A stretch of DNA of 64,000 nucleotides from Mesorhizobium xinjiangense (GCF_009749525.1 NZ_WOAC01000012.1:96641-160640); one strand, 5' to 3'. Numbered from the stretch's first letter, positions 47,170-56,406 are shown. Notes: generated by a model from the letters alone, not told the origin. Translations and numbers: made by a program.

Positions 47170-48192
47170 TCAGCGATACGAATCGGCTTCTGGTGCCCGG
47201 AGTTCGCGATAAGCGGACGGCGGCATTCCGGCAAAGTCCCGGAAGGCGCGGGCAAATGCCGATGCACTGGCGAACCCGCAGGAATGGGCGATCTGTTCGA
47301 TCGACGGATTCGCGGACGAGGCCAGCAGCGTACAGGCCGCTTGCAGCCGGGCAAGGCGAATGGTTTCGCCCACCCGTTCGTCCCGTTCAGCAAAGGCCCT
47401 GTTGAGATGCGCGCGCGAGCAGCCGACGGCATGGGCGACCCGGGCAGTGGTAAGCGTGCTGTCGCCAAGGTGAAGCTGGATATAGCGGCAAGTGGCGGCA
47501 TAAAGGGCTTCGGTGGGACCTTGGCGCAAGGAATGCCCGTTGCGAACCAGTTCTTGTGCAAGAGTTTCCAGGGCGAGATCGACGCCGCATCGGACCGCCG
47601 CCGCCACGCCATGCGCATTCAGCCGCTGTCCTTCCTTCGCGGTCATCAGGAGATGTGATTTCAGGAGTTCTGCGACACCGCTGGACGGCAAGCTCAATAA
47701 TCCGTCGCGCAACATATCTGCGCTATCATTGAGAACCCCGATGACCTTCGCTCGTGGAATGGTCAGATAGAGATGTTTGTATCGCTTGGTAGCCGTTGTT
47801 AGTGGCCGCGTTGAATCGAGCGCGAGGAAGCCGTTGTCGGGTGAAACAACGCGCGCTGCATCGCTGCCTTGCGTGAGTTCCGCCGAGCCAGAGAGAGGAA
47901 GGCTGAATAGAACGAACTCGCGATCGGGCTTTGCAAAACGGACAACCACGTCATCGCCGGAGGCCATACCGAAGGTCGAACCGTCCGGCGCGGCGTAGTG
48001 CAGCAATTCAGCCCTGAAATCCTTGCGCGTATCCCTTTCGACCACATCCATGTCGATGTTCGGGTGCAGCGCACGCCAATAGTCAAAGCGCCGATCGGGG
48101 CGTTCGGCGAGGGTTGAGATATGCTGAAGCCCTGCTTCTGGTCCGTGACGCCGCGATTGGAGTGCTGGTGGCCGTGGATTGGATGCCCGCAT
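47170..48192 (-). CDS. AraC family transcriptional regulator
   Basis: 340 residues. The N-terminal ~200 residues are a sensory domain of the AraC-binding type (ELLHYAAPDGSTFGMASGDD, VLFSLPLSGSAELTQGSD). The C-terminal ~100 residues carry two helix-turn-helix motifs: TTARVAHAVGCSRAHLNRAF and SIEQIAHSCGFASASAFARA, then FRDFAGMPPSAYREL. Upstream of and parallel to the lipoprotein/barrel genes, with direct repeats between, so it likely activates them. Ligand unknown. Confidence 0.92.
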   Translation of the reverse strand: MRASNPRPPALQSRRHGPEAGLQHISTLAERPDRRFDYWRALHPNIDMDVVERDTRKDFRAELLHYAAPDGSTFGMASGDDVVVRFAKPDREFVLFSLPLSGSAELTQGSDAARVVSPDNGFLALDSTRPLTTATKRYKHLYLTIPRAKVIGVLNDSADMLRDGLLSLPSSGVAELLKSHLLMTAKEGQRLNAHGVAAAVRCGVDLALETLAQELVRNGHSLRQGPTEALYAATCRYIQLHLGDSTLTTARVAHAVGCSRAHLNRAFAERDERVGETIRLARLQAACTLLASSANPSIEQIAHSCGFASASAFARAFRDFAGMPPSAYRELRAPEADSYR

Positions 48193-48303
48193 CTTGTGTC
48201 CCCCCGATCAATGTCCCGTCTGAATGCCCTTTCGTCAACAGGTGCGGCGGTCCGGCGCCCCGAAAACGGCGCATGTGGTCGAAATCACCTGCGCCCCGCA
48301 GGC

Positions 48304-48777
48304 TCACCCGCGGCTCATCATCTCTGCGAGTTCGGTGAGTCCGTCGAGCATGGCGCGGCGGCGGCCTTGCGGAAGGCCCATGAAGCGGTCGGCGAATTCT
48401 GTGCCGAAGACGCCCGGTGCATTGGCAACCATGCCGCGGCCCTTTTCGGTCAGGCGCGTGTAGACGACGCGGCGGTCGATGGTCGAGCGGTAGCGGTCGA
48501 CAATGCCGCGTTGTTCCAGCTTTTCCAGTATGGTGACGACAGTGGCCGGGCTCAGATCGGCATAGCTGGAAAGTGCATTCGTCGTCACCTCGCCGAGTTC
48601 GGTCACGCCGGTCAGCATCACGAGTTGTGGCGTCGTCAGCCCGCTGGCACGCGCCAGCGCCTTCGACTGCAGGTCATTGGCGCGCACGATGCGGCGGATT
48701 GCCTTCAGCAGCATCCGCAACTCCGCTTCATGGAACTTTTCGCCTCGCGGCGCGTTGGCTGTGTCTTCACCGAGCAT
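48304..48777 (-). CDS. MarR family transcriptional regulator
   Basis: 157 residues with the MarR winged helix: TPQLVMLTGVTELGEVTTNA, LSSYADLSPATVVTILEKLE, and the wing IVDRYRSTIDRRVVYTRLTE. Divergent from asnO, with only 95 bp between. A 13-bp palindrome sits between the -35 and -10 of the asnO promoter. It therefore probably controls the NAGGN osmoprotectant operon and itself. Confidence 0.92.
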   Translation of the reverse strand: MLGEDTANAPRGEKFHEAELRMLLKAIRRIVRANDLQSKALARASGLTTPQLVMLTGVTELGEVTTNALSSYADLSPATVVTILEKLEQRGIVDRYRSTIDRRVVYTRLTEKGRGMVANAPGVFGTEFADRFMGLPQGRRRAMLDGLTELAEMMSRG

Positions 48778-48797
48778 GATGGCTGCGTGTCTTTAAT

Positions 48798-48824
48798 TTG
48801 ACTTCTAATGATTAGAGTTATAAT
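48798..48824 (+). promoter_or_regulatory. Promoter and MarR operator of the NAGGN operon
   Basis: TTGACT (48798-48803), a 15-bp spacer, then TATAAT (48819-48824). The spacer contains the palindrome TCTAAT-G-ATTAGA (48804-48816). The short spacer suggests a weak or activator-dependent promoter. Confidence 0.65.
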
Positions 48825-48872
48825 AGATCGCGCGAATTTGCAACTTCACAATGGAGGTTTGGACGCGCGCCG

Positions 48873-50648
48873 ATGTGCGGCATTTGTGGTGAGATAAGGT
48901 TCGACGGCGGAACGCCTTCCGCAACAGCAATTTCCAACATGACGGACGCGATGGCGCGGCGAGGGCCCGATGCGTCGGGTCTGGTCACCCACGGCAATGC
49001 CGGTTTCGGGCACCGACGGCTGAAGATCATCGACCTGTCGGAAAAGGCGCAGCAGCCCATGGTCGATTCCGGTCTCGGCCTGACCATCGCCTTCAACGGC
49101 TGCATCTACAATTATCCCGAACTGCGCCGTGAATTGGAAGGCGAGGGCTATACCTTCTTCTCGCATGGCGACACGGAAGTGATCCTGAAGGCGTGGCGCG
49201 CCTGGGGCGAGGCCTGCGTGGAGCGTTTCCACGGCATGTTCGCCTTCGTCATCCAGGAGCGCGACAGCGGCCGCATCGTCATGGCGCGTGATCGCTTCGG
49301 CATCAAGCCGCTCTACCTGGCCGAAAACGGCAAGACGTTGCGTTTTGCCTCGGCACTTCCCGCACTTTTGAAATCGGGCGGCGTGGACACGTCGATCGAT
49401 CCGGTGGCGCTGCATCACTATATGAGCTTTCACGCCGTGGTGCCGCCGCCGCGCACGATCCTCAAGGGTGTCAAGAAGCTGCCGCCGGCGACCATCCGCG
49501 TGATCGAACCAGACGGCACGTCGAAGGAACGCATCTACTGGAATCCGCCCTTTGCCCGCGATCCCGCCGACAGCAAGCTGACCTCGGCCGATTGGCGCGA
49601 CCGCGTCATGGAGGCGCTGCGCCTCGCGGTGAAGCGGCGCATGGTGGCTGACGTGCCGGTCGGCGTTCTCCTGTCGGGCGGTGTCGATTCCAGCCTCATC
49701 GTCGGCCTTCTGGCCGAGGCCGGCCAGACCGGGCTGATGAGTTTTTCTGTCGGCTTCGAGGAGGCCAATGGCGAAAAGGGCGACGAGTTCGTCTATTCCG
49801 ACCTGATCGCCAAGACGTTCGGCACCGACCATCACAAGATCTTCGTGCCCTCCGATCGGCTGATGGATGCGCTGCCGGGCACCTTCGCGGCGATGTCGGA
49901 GCCCATGGTCTCCTATGACAATGTCGGCTTCTATCTGCTCTCCCAGGAGGTTTCCAGGCACATCAAGGTCGTCCAGTCGGGGCAGGGGGCCGACGAGATC
50001 TTCGGTGGCTATCACTGGTATCCGCCGCTGATGAACTCCAACGACGTGGTCGGCGACTATGCGCGCGTCTTCTTCGACCGCTCGCACGAGACGCTGAAGA
50101 CCCAGCTCGGCGAAGCCTGGACGGACGATGTCGACTACAGCCGCGAACTGGTCGCAGAGCATCTCATGCGGCCCGGCGCCGACACGGCCGTCGACCGTGC
50201 GCTGAGACTCGATTCAAAAGCCATGCTGGTCGACGATCCGGTCAAGCGGGTCGACAACATGACGATGGCCTGGGGCCTGGAGGCGCGGGTTCCCTTTCTC
50301 GATCACGAGCTGGTCGAGCTTGCCGCGCGCATTCCGCCGGAAGAGAAGCTTCGCGACGGCGGCAAGGGCGTGCTCAAGGATGTCGCGCGCCAGGTCGTGC
50401 CGGCAGAGGTGATCGACCGCAAGAAGGGCTATTTTCCGGTGCCGCAGCTCAAATATGTCGACGGTCCCTATCTCGACATGGTGCGCGGCGCGCTGACCTC
50501 GCAGAAGGCGCGCGAGCGCGGCCTGTTCCGCCAGGAGTGGCTGGAACAGCTGTTCGAAGCCCCGAGCGAGCACATCACGCCGCTGCGCGGATCGGAGCTC
50601 TGGCAGGCCGGGCTCCTGGAGCTGTGGCTGCAGACGCACGGGATTTGA
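48873..50648 (+). CDS. asnO: N-acetylglutaminylglutamine amidotransferase (asparagine synthase-like)
   Basis: 591 residues. Class II glutamine amidotransferase with catalytic Cys2 (MCGICGEIRF), then RRGPDASGL and FNGCIYNYPELR. The ATP-pyrophosphatase domain has VLLSGGVDSSLIVGL near residue 270 and QGADEIFGGYHWY. It amidates N-acetylglutaminylglutamine to give NAGGN, an osmoprotectant known from Sinorhizobium. Identified mainly by its neighbours: ngg and the NAGGN-type M42 peptidase follow with 4-bp spacing and ATGA overlap. A MarR gene is divergent. Confidence 0.93.
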   Translation: MCGICGEIRFDGGTPSATAISNMTDAMARRGPDASGLVTHGNAGFGHRRLKIIDLSEKAQQPMVDSGLGLTIAFNGCIYNYPELRRELEGEGYTFFSHGDTEVILKAWRAWGEACVERFHGMFAFVIQERDSGRIVMARDRFGIKPLYLAENGKTLRFASALPALLKSGGVDTSIDPVALHHYMSFHAVVPPPRTILKGVKKLPPATIRVIEPDGTSKERIYWNPPFARDPADSKLTSADWRDRVMEALRLAVKRRMVADVPVGVLLSGGVDSSLIVGLLAEAGQTGLMSFSVGFEEANGEKGDEFVYSDLIAKTFGTDHHKIFVPSDRLMDALPGTFAAMSEPMVSYDNVGFYLLSQEVSRHIKVVQSGQGADEIFGGYHWYPPLMNSNDVVGDYARVFFDRSHETLKTQLGEAWTDDVDYSRELVAEHLMRPGADTAVDRALRLDSKAMLVDDPVKRVDNMTMAWGLEARVPFLDHELVELAARIPPEEKLRDGGKGVLKDVARQVVPAEVIDRKKGYFPVPQLKYVDGPYLDMVRGALTSQKARERGLFRQEWLEQLFEAPSEHITPLRGSELWQAGLLELWLQTHGI

Positions 50649-50652
50649 GGTG

Positions 50653-52473
50653 ATGGCGAAGGAACGCACGAGCGAGCAGCGGGCGCATGCCGGCCGCACC
50701 GACAAGGCGCTCGGCTACCGGTTGAAGCGGCTGCGCAGCGAAAGCATGAAGCCGCCGATCACCCATGTCGAAGACGGGGAAAGCGAAATGCGTTCCTCCG
50801 TCGCGATCGATTGCGGCTGGGGGCGCGTGCTTTTCGCCCAGACCTTTCCCGACAACCATTCGCTGGTCGAGGCGCTGGCACGCGAAGGCGAGGACCGCCG
50901 CGACATCGCGTTTTATGTGCGCGACCCGCACGTGCTTTTGACGCTTGCGCCACAGGAGACCTTCCTCGACCCCTCGCACACCTATCGCCTGGACCTGTCG
51001 ACCTACCGGCCGGGCCGGCGCAGGACCAAGAGCTATTTCATCCGCCGGTTGACCTCGGAAATCGACGCTGAAGCGGTCAACAACATCTATGCCGCGCGCG
51101 GCATGGTGAGCGTGCGTCCGGAATTCTTCTGGGCCAATCGCGACAGCCGCTCCATCACCTATTTCGTCGCCGAGGACACCACGAGCGGCGACGTCATCGG
51201 AACGGTGACGGGCATCGACCATCAGCGCCTGTTCAACGATCCCGAGCGCGGCGCGTCGCTGTGGTGCCTGGCGGTCGATCCGCAATCGCGCCATCCTGGC
51301 ATCGGCGAGATGCTGGTCAGGCGCCTGGCCGAGCACTTCCAGGCACGCGGCGCGGCCTTTCTCGACCTGTCCGTCATGCACGACAACGAGCAGGCCATCG
51401 CGCTTTACGAGAAGCTCGGCTTTCGGCGCGTGCCGATCTTTGCCGTCAAGCGCAAGAACTCGATCAACGAGAAGCTCTTTGCCGGCCAGGTGGATGGCTA
51501 TGACGCGCTCAATCCCTATGCCCGCATCATCGTTGACGAGGCGCGCCGGCGCGGCGTGCAGGTCGAGGTCACCGACGCCGAGGGCGGCTTTTTCCGCCTC
51601 GTCTATGGCGGGCGCGCGGTGCATTGCCGCGAAAGCCTGTCGGAAATGACGTCGGGCGTCGCGGTCTCGATCTGCGACGACAAGGCCGTGACCCGGCGTG
51701 TCGTGGAGCGGGCCGGGCTGACCGTGCCCGAACAGGTCGATGCCGACGACGCGGCGGCCGTCGCCGCATTGCTCGAAAAGCACGGCAGCCTGGTGGTCAA
51801 GCCGGCGCGCGGCGAGCAGGGTCGCGGGGTGTCGGTCGGCCTGTCGCGCAAGGACGATGTCGACAGCGCCATCGCCGGGGCGCGCAGCGTCTGCGACCGG
51901 GTGTTGATCGAATCCTGCTTCGCGGGCGAGGATCTGCGCCTCATCGTCATCGACTACAAGCTCGTCGCCGCCGCCGTGCGCCGGCCGCCGCGCGTGGTGG
52001 GCAACGGCCAGGACAACATCCGCACTCTGATCGAGAGCCAGTCGCGCCGGCGCGCCGCGGCAACGGCTGGCGAAAGCACCATCCCCATCGACGACGAGAC
52101 CCTGCGCTGCCTGGCAGGGCAATCCTGCACGCTAGAGACGGTACCTGACACCGGGCGCGAGATCGTCGTGCGCAAGACGGCCAACCTGCATACGGGCGGC
52201 TCCATCCACGATGTCACGGGCATCGTACATCCGCGTCTCGTCGACGCGGCCTGCCGGGCGGCGCGCGCGATCAAGATCCCGGTGGTCGGCGTCGACTTCA
52301 TGGTCAAGGCGCCGACCGAGCCCGACTATGTCTTCATCGAAGCCAATGAGCGGCCGGGTCTCGCCAACCATGAGCCGCAGCCGACGGCGGAGCGCTTCAT
52401 CGATTTGCTTTTCCCGCATTCCATGCCCGACGCATTGCAATGGGACGGAATGCGGGCCAGAACAGATGAATGA
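50653..52473 (+). CDS. ngg: N-acetylglutaminylglutamine synthetase (GNAT-ATP-grasp fusion)
   Basis: 606 residues from the ATG at 50653 (a GTG one codon earlier is possible). Residues ~120-275 are a GNAT acetyltransferase: LWCLAVDPQSRHPGIGEMLV and NEQAIALYEKLGFRRV. Residues ~300-600 are an ATP-grasp ligase: LVVKPARGEQGRGVSVGLS, then VVGVDFMVKAPT and FIEANERPGLANHEPQPTA. One protein thus acetylates glutamine and joins it to a second glutamine. Overlaps the M42 peptidase start (ATGA). Confidence 0.94.
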   Translation: MAKERTSEQRAHAGRTDKALGYRLKRLRSESMKPPITHVEDGESEMRSSVAIDCGWGRVLFAQTFPDNHSLVEALAREGEDRRDIAFYVRDPHVLLTLAPQETFLDPSHTYRLDLSTYRPGRRRTKSYFIRRLTSEIDAEAVNNIYAARGMVSVRPEFFWANRDSRSITYFVAEDTTSGDVIGTVTGIDHQRLFNDPERGASLWCLAVDPQSRHPGIGEMLVRRLAEHFQARGAAFLDLSVMHDNEQAIALYEKLGFRRVPIFAVKRKNSINEKLFAGQVDGYDALNPYARIIVDEARRRGVQVEVTDAEGGFFRLVYGGRAVHCRESLSEMTSGVAVSICDDKAVTRRVVERAGLTVPEQVDADDAAAVAALLEKHGSLVVKPARGEQGRGVSVGLSRKDDVDSAIAGARSVCDRVLIESCFAGEDLRLIVIDYKLVAAAVRRPPRVVGNGQDNIRTLIESQSRRRAAATAGESTIPIDDETLRCLAGQSCTLETVPDTGREIVVRKTANLHTGGSIHDVTGIVHPRLVDAACRAARAIKIPVVGVDFMVKAPTEPDYVFIEANERPGLANHEPQPTAERFIDLLFPHSMPDALQWDGMRARTDE

Positions 52474-53603
52474 CGAAACCGCGCATCGACACCGATTATC
52501 TGACGGACCAACTCAAGGCGCTTCTTTCGATCGACAGCCCGACCGGCTACACCGACACGGTCGTGCGCCACTGCACGAGCGAACTCGAGCGGCTCGGCAT
52601 GGACGTGGAACTGACGCGCCGCGGTGCGATCCGCGCCGTGCGCCAGGGGAGCCGGCGCGCCGGCGCCCGCGCCATCGTCACGCATCTCGACACGCTCGGC
52701 GCGCAGGTCAAGAACGTCAAGGAAAACGGCCGGCTGGAAATCGTTCCGGTGGGCCACTGGTCGGCCCGCTTCGCCGAAGGCGCGCGCGCCAACATTTATG
52801 CCGACAGCGGCAGCTTCCGCGGCACCATCTTGCCGTTGAAGGCGTCTGGCCACACCTACAACAACGCGGTCGATACCCAGCCCGTCGGCTGGCCGCATGT
52901 CGAGCTGCGCATCGACGCGCTGACGCGCACGCGCGACGAAACCCTGGCGCTGGGCATTGATGTGGGCGACATGGTTGCGATCGATCCGCAGCCCGAATTC
53001 CTCGATTCGGGCTTCATCGTGTCGCGCCATCTGGACGACAAGGCGGGCGTGGCGATCGCCCTTGCCGCGCTCGAGGCGACGGAGCGCGAAGGGCTGCGCA
53101 CCCCGGTCGACGTCCATTGGCTGTTCACCATTTCCGAGGAGGTCGGCGTCGGCGCGGCTTCGATCGTTGCGCCCGAGGTTGCCTCCATGGTGACGATCGA
53201 CAACGGCACGACGGCGCCCGGCCAGAACTCGTCGGAATTCGGCGTCACCATCGCCATGGCCGACCAGACGGGGCCTTTCGACTATCATCTGACGCGCAAG
53301 CTGGTCGACCTGTGCCGGGAAAATCATATTGGATTCCAGAAGGATGTGTTCCGTTTCTACCGTTCCGATTCAGCTTCGGCGGTAGAGGCCGGCCACGACA
53401 TCCGCACGGCCCTGGTGGCCTTCGGCGTCGATGCTTCGCACGGCTATGAGCGCATTCACCTCGACGCCTTGCGATCGGCCGCCGAACTGGTGGCGATCTA
53501 TGTCGCAAGCCCGCTCGAGATAAAGCGCGACACCAAGGAAATCTCCGATGTCGAGGGCTTTACCGAGCAGCCAACGACGGTCCAGGAACCGTCCGATGCG
53601 TGA
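52470..53603 (+). CDS. NAGGN system M42 family peptidase
   Basis: 377 residues. M42 aminopeptidase-like di-zinc fold with ligands visible: His/Asp in VTHLDTLGAQ, Asp in SRHLDDKAGVAIA, Glu pair in FTISEEVGVGAASIV, Asp in TIDNGTTAPGQ, and His in DASHGYERIHL. Members tied to NAGGN operons are thought to remove or recycle the dipeptide amide when osmotic stress ends. Third gene of the operon; its ATG overlaps the ngg stop. Confidence 0.93.
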   Translation: MTKPRIDTDYLTDQLKALLSIDSPTGYTDTVVRHCTSELERLGMDVELTRRGAIRAVRQGSRRAGARAIVTHLDTLGAQVKNVKENGRLEIVPVGHWSARFAEGARANIYADSGSFRGTILPLKASGHTYNNAVDTQPVGWPHVELRIDALTRTRDETLALGIDVGDMVAIDPQPEFLDSGFIVSRHLDDKAGVAIALAALEATEREGLRTPVDVHWLFTISEEVGVGAASIVAPEVASMVTIDNGTTAPGQNSSEFGVTIAMADQTGPFDYHLTRKLVDLCRENHIGFQKDVFRFYRSDSASAVEAGHDIRTALVAFGVDASHGYERIHLDALRSAAELVAIYVASPLEIKRDTKEISDVEGFTEQPTTVQEPSDA

Positions 53604-53628
53604 GTGAGACGCAATCGGTTGTCACCGC

Positions 53629-54309
53629 TCAGTCCGTCGTCACCGTGTATTCGGGGCTGCCGTCCCAGATGAGCTTCCAGCGCGCGCCGGGGCGCACATT
53701 TTGCACCGTATGCGGCTCGAAGGCGACGAGGCAGGTGCCGCCCGCGCGGCGCACGGACGGGTAGATGAGCCCGCGCGCGCCGTCTTCGCGCAATGCCCGG
53801 GCGAGGGCCTGGCCTTCCGGGTAGGCCATGGCCGGGTCGGCGCCGAGACAGGCAATCGGCTTCGCGGCGGGTCTCAGGTCGTGGAAGTCGCCGATGAAGC
53901 CGGCCAGCAATGACTGGTAGATCGCTTCGTCATGGAAGCGCCCGATGCGGGTCAGTTCGCGGCTGCGATGATAGCCCACCTCGGCAATCGCGGTCAGTTC
54001 CTCGAAGGCGCAGTACCAGGCGCCGCGCTCGCCGCCGTTGAAGCGGTTGCCCTCCGCGCGCGTATAGGCAAAGGCGGCGTTGATATAGGTGTGGCCCCAG
54101 GCGCGGAAGATCATTTCGCGCGCATCGAGCGCACCGACGCCGCTCGTTTCGGCGCGCAGGCGGCGGCTGGTCAGCCCCTCGATTTCGGCAAGTATGTCGA
54201 GCTCTTCGTCCGTGTCGACAAGCGGCCTGAGCACCGGCGGCTTGAAATAGGCGGTCGAGATCAGACGCATGGTGGCAGGCTCGGCAATCGCTGTCAGCGG
54301 CAGCTTCAC
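53629..54309 (-). CDS. RES domain toxin
   Basis: 226 residues from a GTG that overlaps the antitoxin stop (GTGA). RES-family conserved residues are visible: Arg in EGNRFNGGERGAWYCA, Glu in FEELTAIAEVGYH, and Ser in GLIYPSVRRAGGTC. RES toxins modify or degrade NAD+ or ADP-ribosylate targets, halting growth. Same strand and directly behind the Xre-type antitoxin gene. Convergent with the NAGGN operon end, 25 bp away. Confidence 0.9.
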   Translation of the reverse strand: MKLPLTAIAEPATMRLISTAYFKPPVLRPLVDTDEELDILAEIEGLTSRRLRAETSGVGALDAREMIFRAWGHTYINAAFAYTRAEGNRFNGGERGAWYCAFEELTAIAEVGYHRSRELTRIGRFHDEAIYQSLLAGFIGDFHDLRPAAKPIACLGADPAMAYPEGQALARALREDGARGLIYPSVRRAGGTCLVAFEPHTVQNVRPGARWKLIWDGSPEYTVTTD

Positions 54310-54722
54310 GCGCCGCCCCTGAGCGCGTCCACATAGTCCCGTGTCTCCAGAATTGCCGGCAGGCCGCCGTCGATCATCCGGTCGAGCGGGCGGCGGTTGG
54401 CGAACAGGGGCCCGCTATTGGGCAGGCCGACCCATTCATCGGCCAGGCGGTCGCTGAAATAGAGGTGCAGCCCCTTGTAGAGGCCGGTCAGGCCGCTCAG
54501 GCGCATGAGCTGGTCGCGCGTCAGAAGGCCGGCCCAGGAACCGGATTTCATGCGCGCCCAGGTGCGCGCGGAAACATCGGCGAGGCGGGCCGCCTCATCA
54601 TTGCGCAGCGTCCATGCCTCGGCCACGCGCAGGAAAGCCTTGACCGCGACGGCGGACATCTCCGGGCGGTTGTGCCGGCCGTGCGCCGGAGAATGGTCGC
54701 GGGCGGATTGAACAACCTGCAT
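54306..54722 (-). CDS. Xre/MbcA/ParS-type antitoxin of the RES pair
   Basis: 138 residues from MQVVQSARDHSPAHGRHNRP, with AAGGAG eight bases upstream. A helix-turn-helix region (NDEAARLADVSARTWARMKS) is followed by the toxin-binding domain: GLLTRDQLMRLSGLTGLYKG, then FANRRPLDRMIDGGLPAILE. The downstream RES gene overlaps its stop by 4 bases. A 22-bp inverted repeat lies upstream, fitting autoregulation. Confidence 0.9.
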   Translation of the reverse strand: MQVVQSARDHSPAHGRHNRPEMSAVAVKAFLRVAEAWTLRNDEAARLADVSARTWARMKSGSWAGLLTRDQLMRLSGLTGLYKGLHLYFSDRLADEWVGLPNSGPLFANRRPLDRMIDGGLPAILETRDYVDALRGGA

Positions 54723-54743
54723 CACAGAAGCTCCTTGTGCCAC

Positions 54744-54765
54744 ATGACATAAGATAATACGTCAT
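54744..54765. promoter_or_regulatory. Candidate autoregulatory operator of the RES-Xre pair
   Basis: Inverted repeat ATGAC (54744-54748) and GTCAT (54761-54765), with an AT-rich 12-bp spacer, 22-43 bp upstream of the antitoxin start and over the likely -10 region. Confidence 0.5.
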
Positions 54766-54794
54766 ATGGCATACGGCAAGGGATGGCGGTTCCT

Positions 54795-56198
54795 TCAGGC
54801 CGGCACGCGCACGACGGCGCGCAACCCGCCGAGCGGGCTGTCGTCGAGCGTCACGTCGCCGCCATGGCTGCGCGCGATGTCGCGGGCGATCGACAGGCCG
54901 AGCCCCGTGCCGCTGGAATCCTGGTTGCGCGCCGCGTCGAGCCGCACGAAAGGCCGGAAGACGGCCTCGCGGTTTTCCAGCGGTATGCCGGGTCCGTCGT
55001 CATCGATCGTGATGATCAGCGCGCCGGGCGAATGGATCGCCGCGACCTCGACGGTCTTGGCGTGTCGGAAGGCGTTGCTGACCAGATTCGCCACCAGTCG
55101 GGTGAACGCGGTGGGGCGCACATGCACCTCCGCGTCGCCCGTAAGCCGTGCCGTCAGATGGCGCTTGCGCAGCTTGGCCTCCTCGCGCAGCTTGTCGAGC
55201 AGGGCCGACAGGTCGAGCTTGCCGGTGTCTTCCAGCGCCTCGCCGCGCGCGAAGGACAAATAGCCTTCGAGCATCGACTGCATGTCCTCGATGTCCTGGT
55301 TGAGCGGCTCGATGTCGGCCTTGCCGGCGGCAAGCGCAAGCTGCAGCTTGAAGCGGGTGAGGATGGTGCGCAGGTCGTGGCTGACGCCGGTGAGCATGGC
55401 AGTGCGCTGCTCGATCTGGCGCTCGATGCGCTCGCGCATCTGCAGGAAGGCGAGCCCTGCCCGACGTACCTCTTCGGCCCCGCGCGGACGGAAATCCTCC
55501 GGCGTCGGGCGTCCTTTGCCGAAGCTCTCGGCGGCTTCTGCAAGTTGCTGGATCGGCCGGATCTGGTTGCGCAGGAACAAGACGGCGATGGTCAGCAGCA
55601 CCAGCGACGTGCCCACCATCCACAACAGGAAGATATGCGTGTTCGAGGCATAGGCCTGGCTGCGCCGGGCGAACACCCGCAGCACCTTGTCCTCCAGCTG
55701 AATGCGGATTTCGACGACGTTGGAGTTGCCGACCGTGTCGATCCAGAACGGCCGGTTGATCTGGCGGGTGATCTCGGCGCTCAGGATCTGGTCGAGGATC
55801 GAGAAGAAGGGTTTGGGCCCGGGCGCGGGCAGGGGGTCGGGCGGCATGATGTCGACCTTGAGCGACAGGCGATCCTGGGCGATGCGGATGGCATTGGCGG
55901 TGCCTTCCTCGCCGGGATAGGTCTCGATCAAGTCGATGATGGCGGCGATGTCGCGCGTCACCGCGGTCGACAGGCGCTGCGTCACGGTCTGCCAGTGGCG
56001 TTCCATGAAGACGAAGGCGACTACCGACTGCAGGAGGATCATCGGCGCGATCACGATGATCAGCGAGCGCTGATAGAGCCGCTTCGGCATAAAGCGCGAG
56101 ACGCGCCGCCAGAATTTGCGCCAGACGACCGCAACAATGCCCGCGCGCCGCGCGAGGCGCGTGCCCAGGCTCATGCTTTCGGAATCTGTCGTCGCCAT
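54795..56198 (-). CDS. EnvZ-type sensor histidine kinase
   Basis: 467 residues from MATTDSESMSLGTRLARRAG, with GGGAAG upstream. Membrane helices at ~44-64 and ~189-209 flank a periplasmic sensor. HAMP follows (RNQIRPIQQLAEAAESFGKG). The phospho-acceptor His274 sits in GVSHDLRTILTRFK. The ATPase domain has N-box LVANLVSNAFRHAK, DDDGPGIPLENREAVF and GTGLGLSIARDIARSHGG. Lies 208 bp downstream of petR and most likely phosphorylates it. Signal unknown. Confidence 0.93.
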   Translation of the reverse strand: MATTDSESMSLGTRLARRAGIVAVVWRKFWRRVSRFMPKRLYQRSLIIVIAPMILLQSVVAFVFMERHWQTVTQRLSTAVTRDIAAIIDLIETYPGEEGTANAIRIAQDRLSLKVDIMPPDPLPAPGPKPFFSILDQILSAEITRQINRPFWIDTVGNSNVVEIRIQLEDKVLRVFARRSQAYASNTHIFLLWMVGTSLVLLTIAVLFLRNQIRPIQQLAEAAESFGKGRPTPEDFRPRGAEEVRRAGLAFLQMRERIERQIEQRTAMLTGVSHDLRTILTRFKLQLALAAGKADIEPLNQDIEDMQSMLEGYLSFARGEALEDTGKLDLSALLDKLREEAKLRKRHLTARLTGDAEVHVRPTAFTRLVANLVSNAFRHAKTVEVAAIHSPGALIITIDDDGPGIPLENREAVFRPFVRLDAARNQDSSGTGLGLSIARDIARSHGGDVTLDDSPLGGLRAVVRVPA

Positions 56199-56303
56199 CG
56201 GTTCTTCCCGCCGGTTTCCGAGGCGCAAAGCGCTCCCCCCAAGGACGCAGAGCAATTGCATTCGGGCCATGCCTGCCGGCTCCACCGGCCCCCGAGCCTT
56301 TGA

Positions 56304-56332
56304 CCCTTCCCTTCCTCGGAGGGAGGGAAGGG
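56304..56332. repeat. Hairpin between petR and the kinase gene
   Basis: Arms CCCTTCCCTTCCT and AGGGAGGGAAGGG form a ~13-bp stem with one wobble around a 3-base loop. There is no T-run on either side, so a simple terminator is unlikely. It may adjust expression of the kinase relative to petR. Confidence 0.5.
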
Positions 56333-56406
56333 GATTTGCGCGAAGACTCGCTGTCCCTTATGCGGCTGCCCTGTCCGGGAAGACACTCGGCCCTGCCCGC
56401 GACAGT

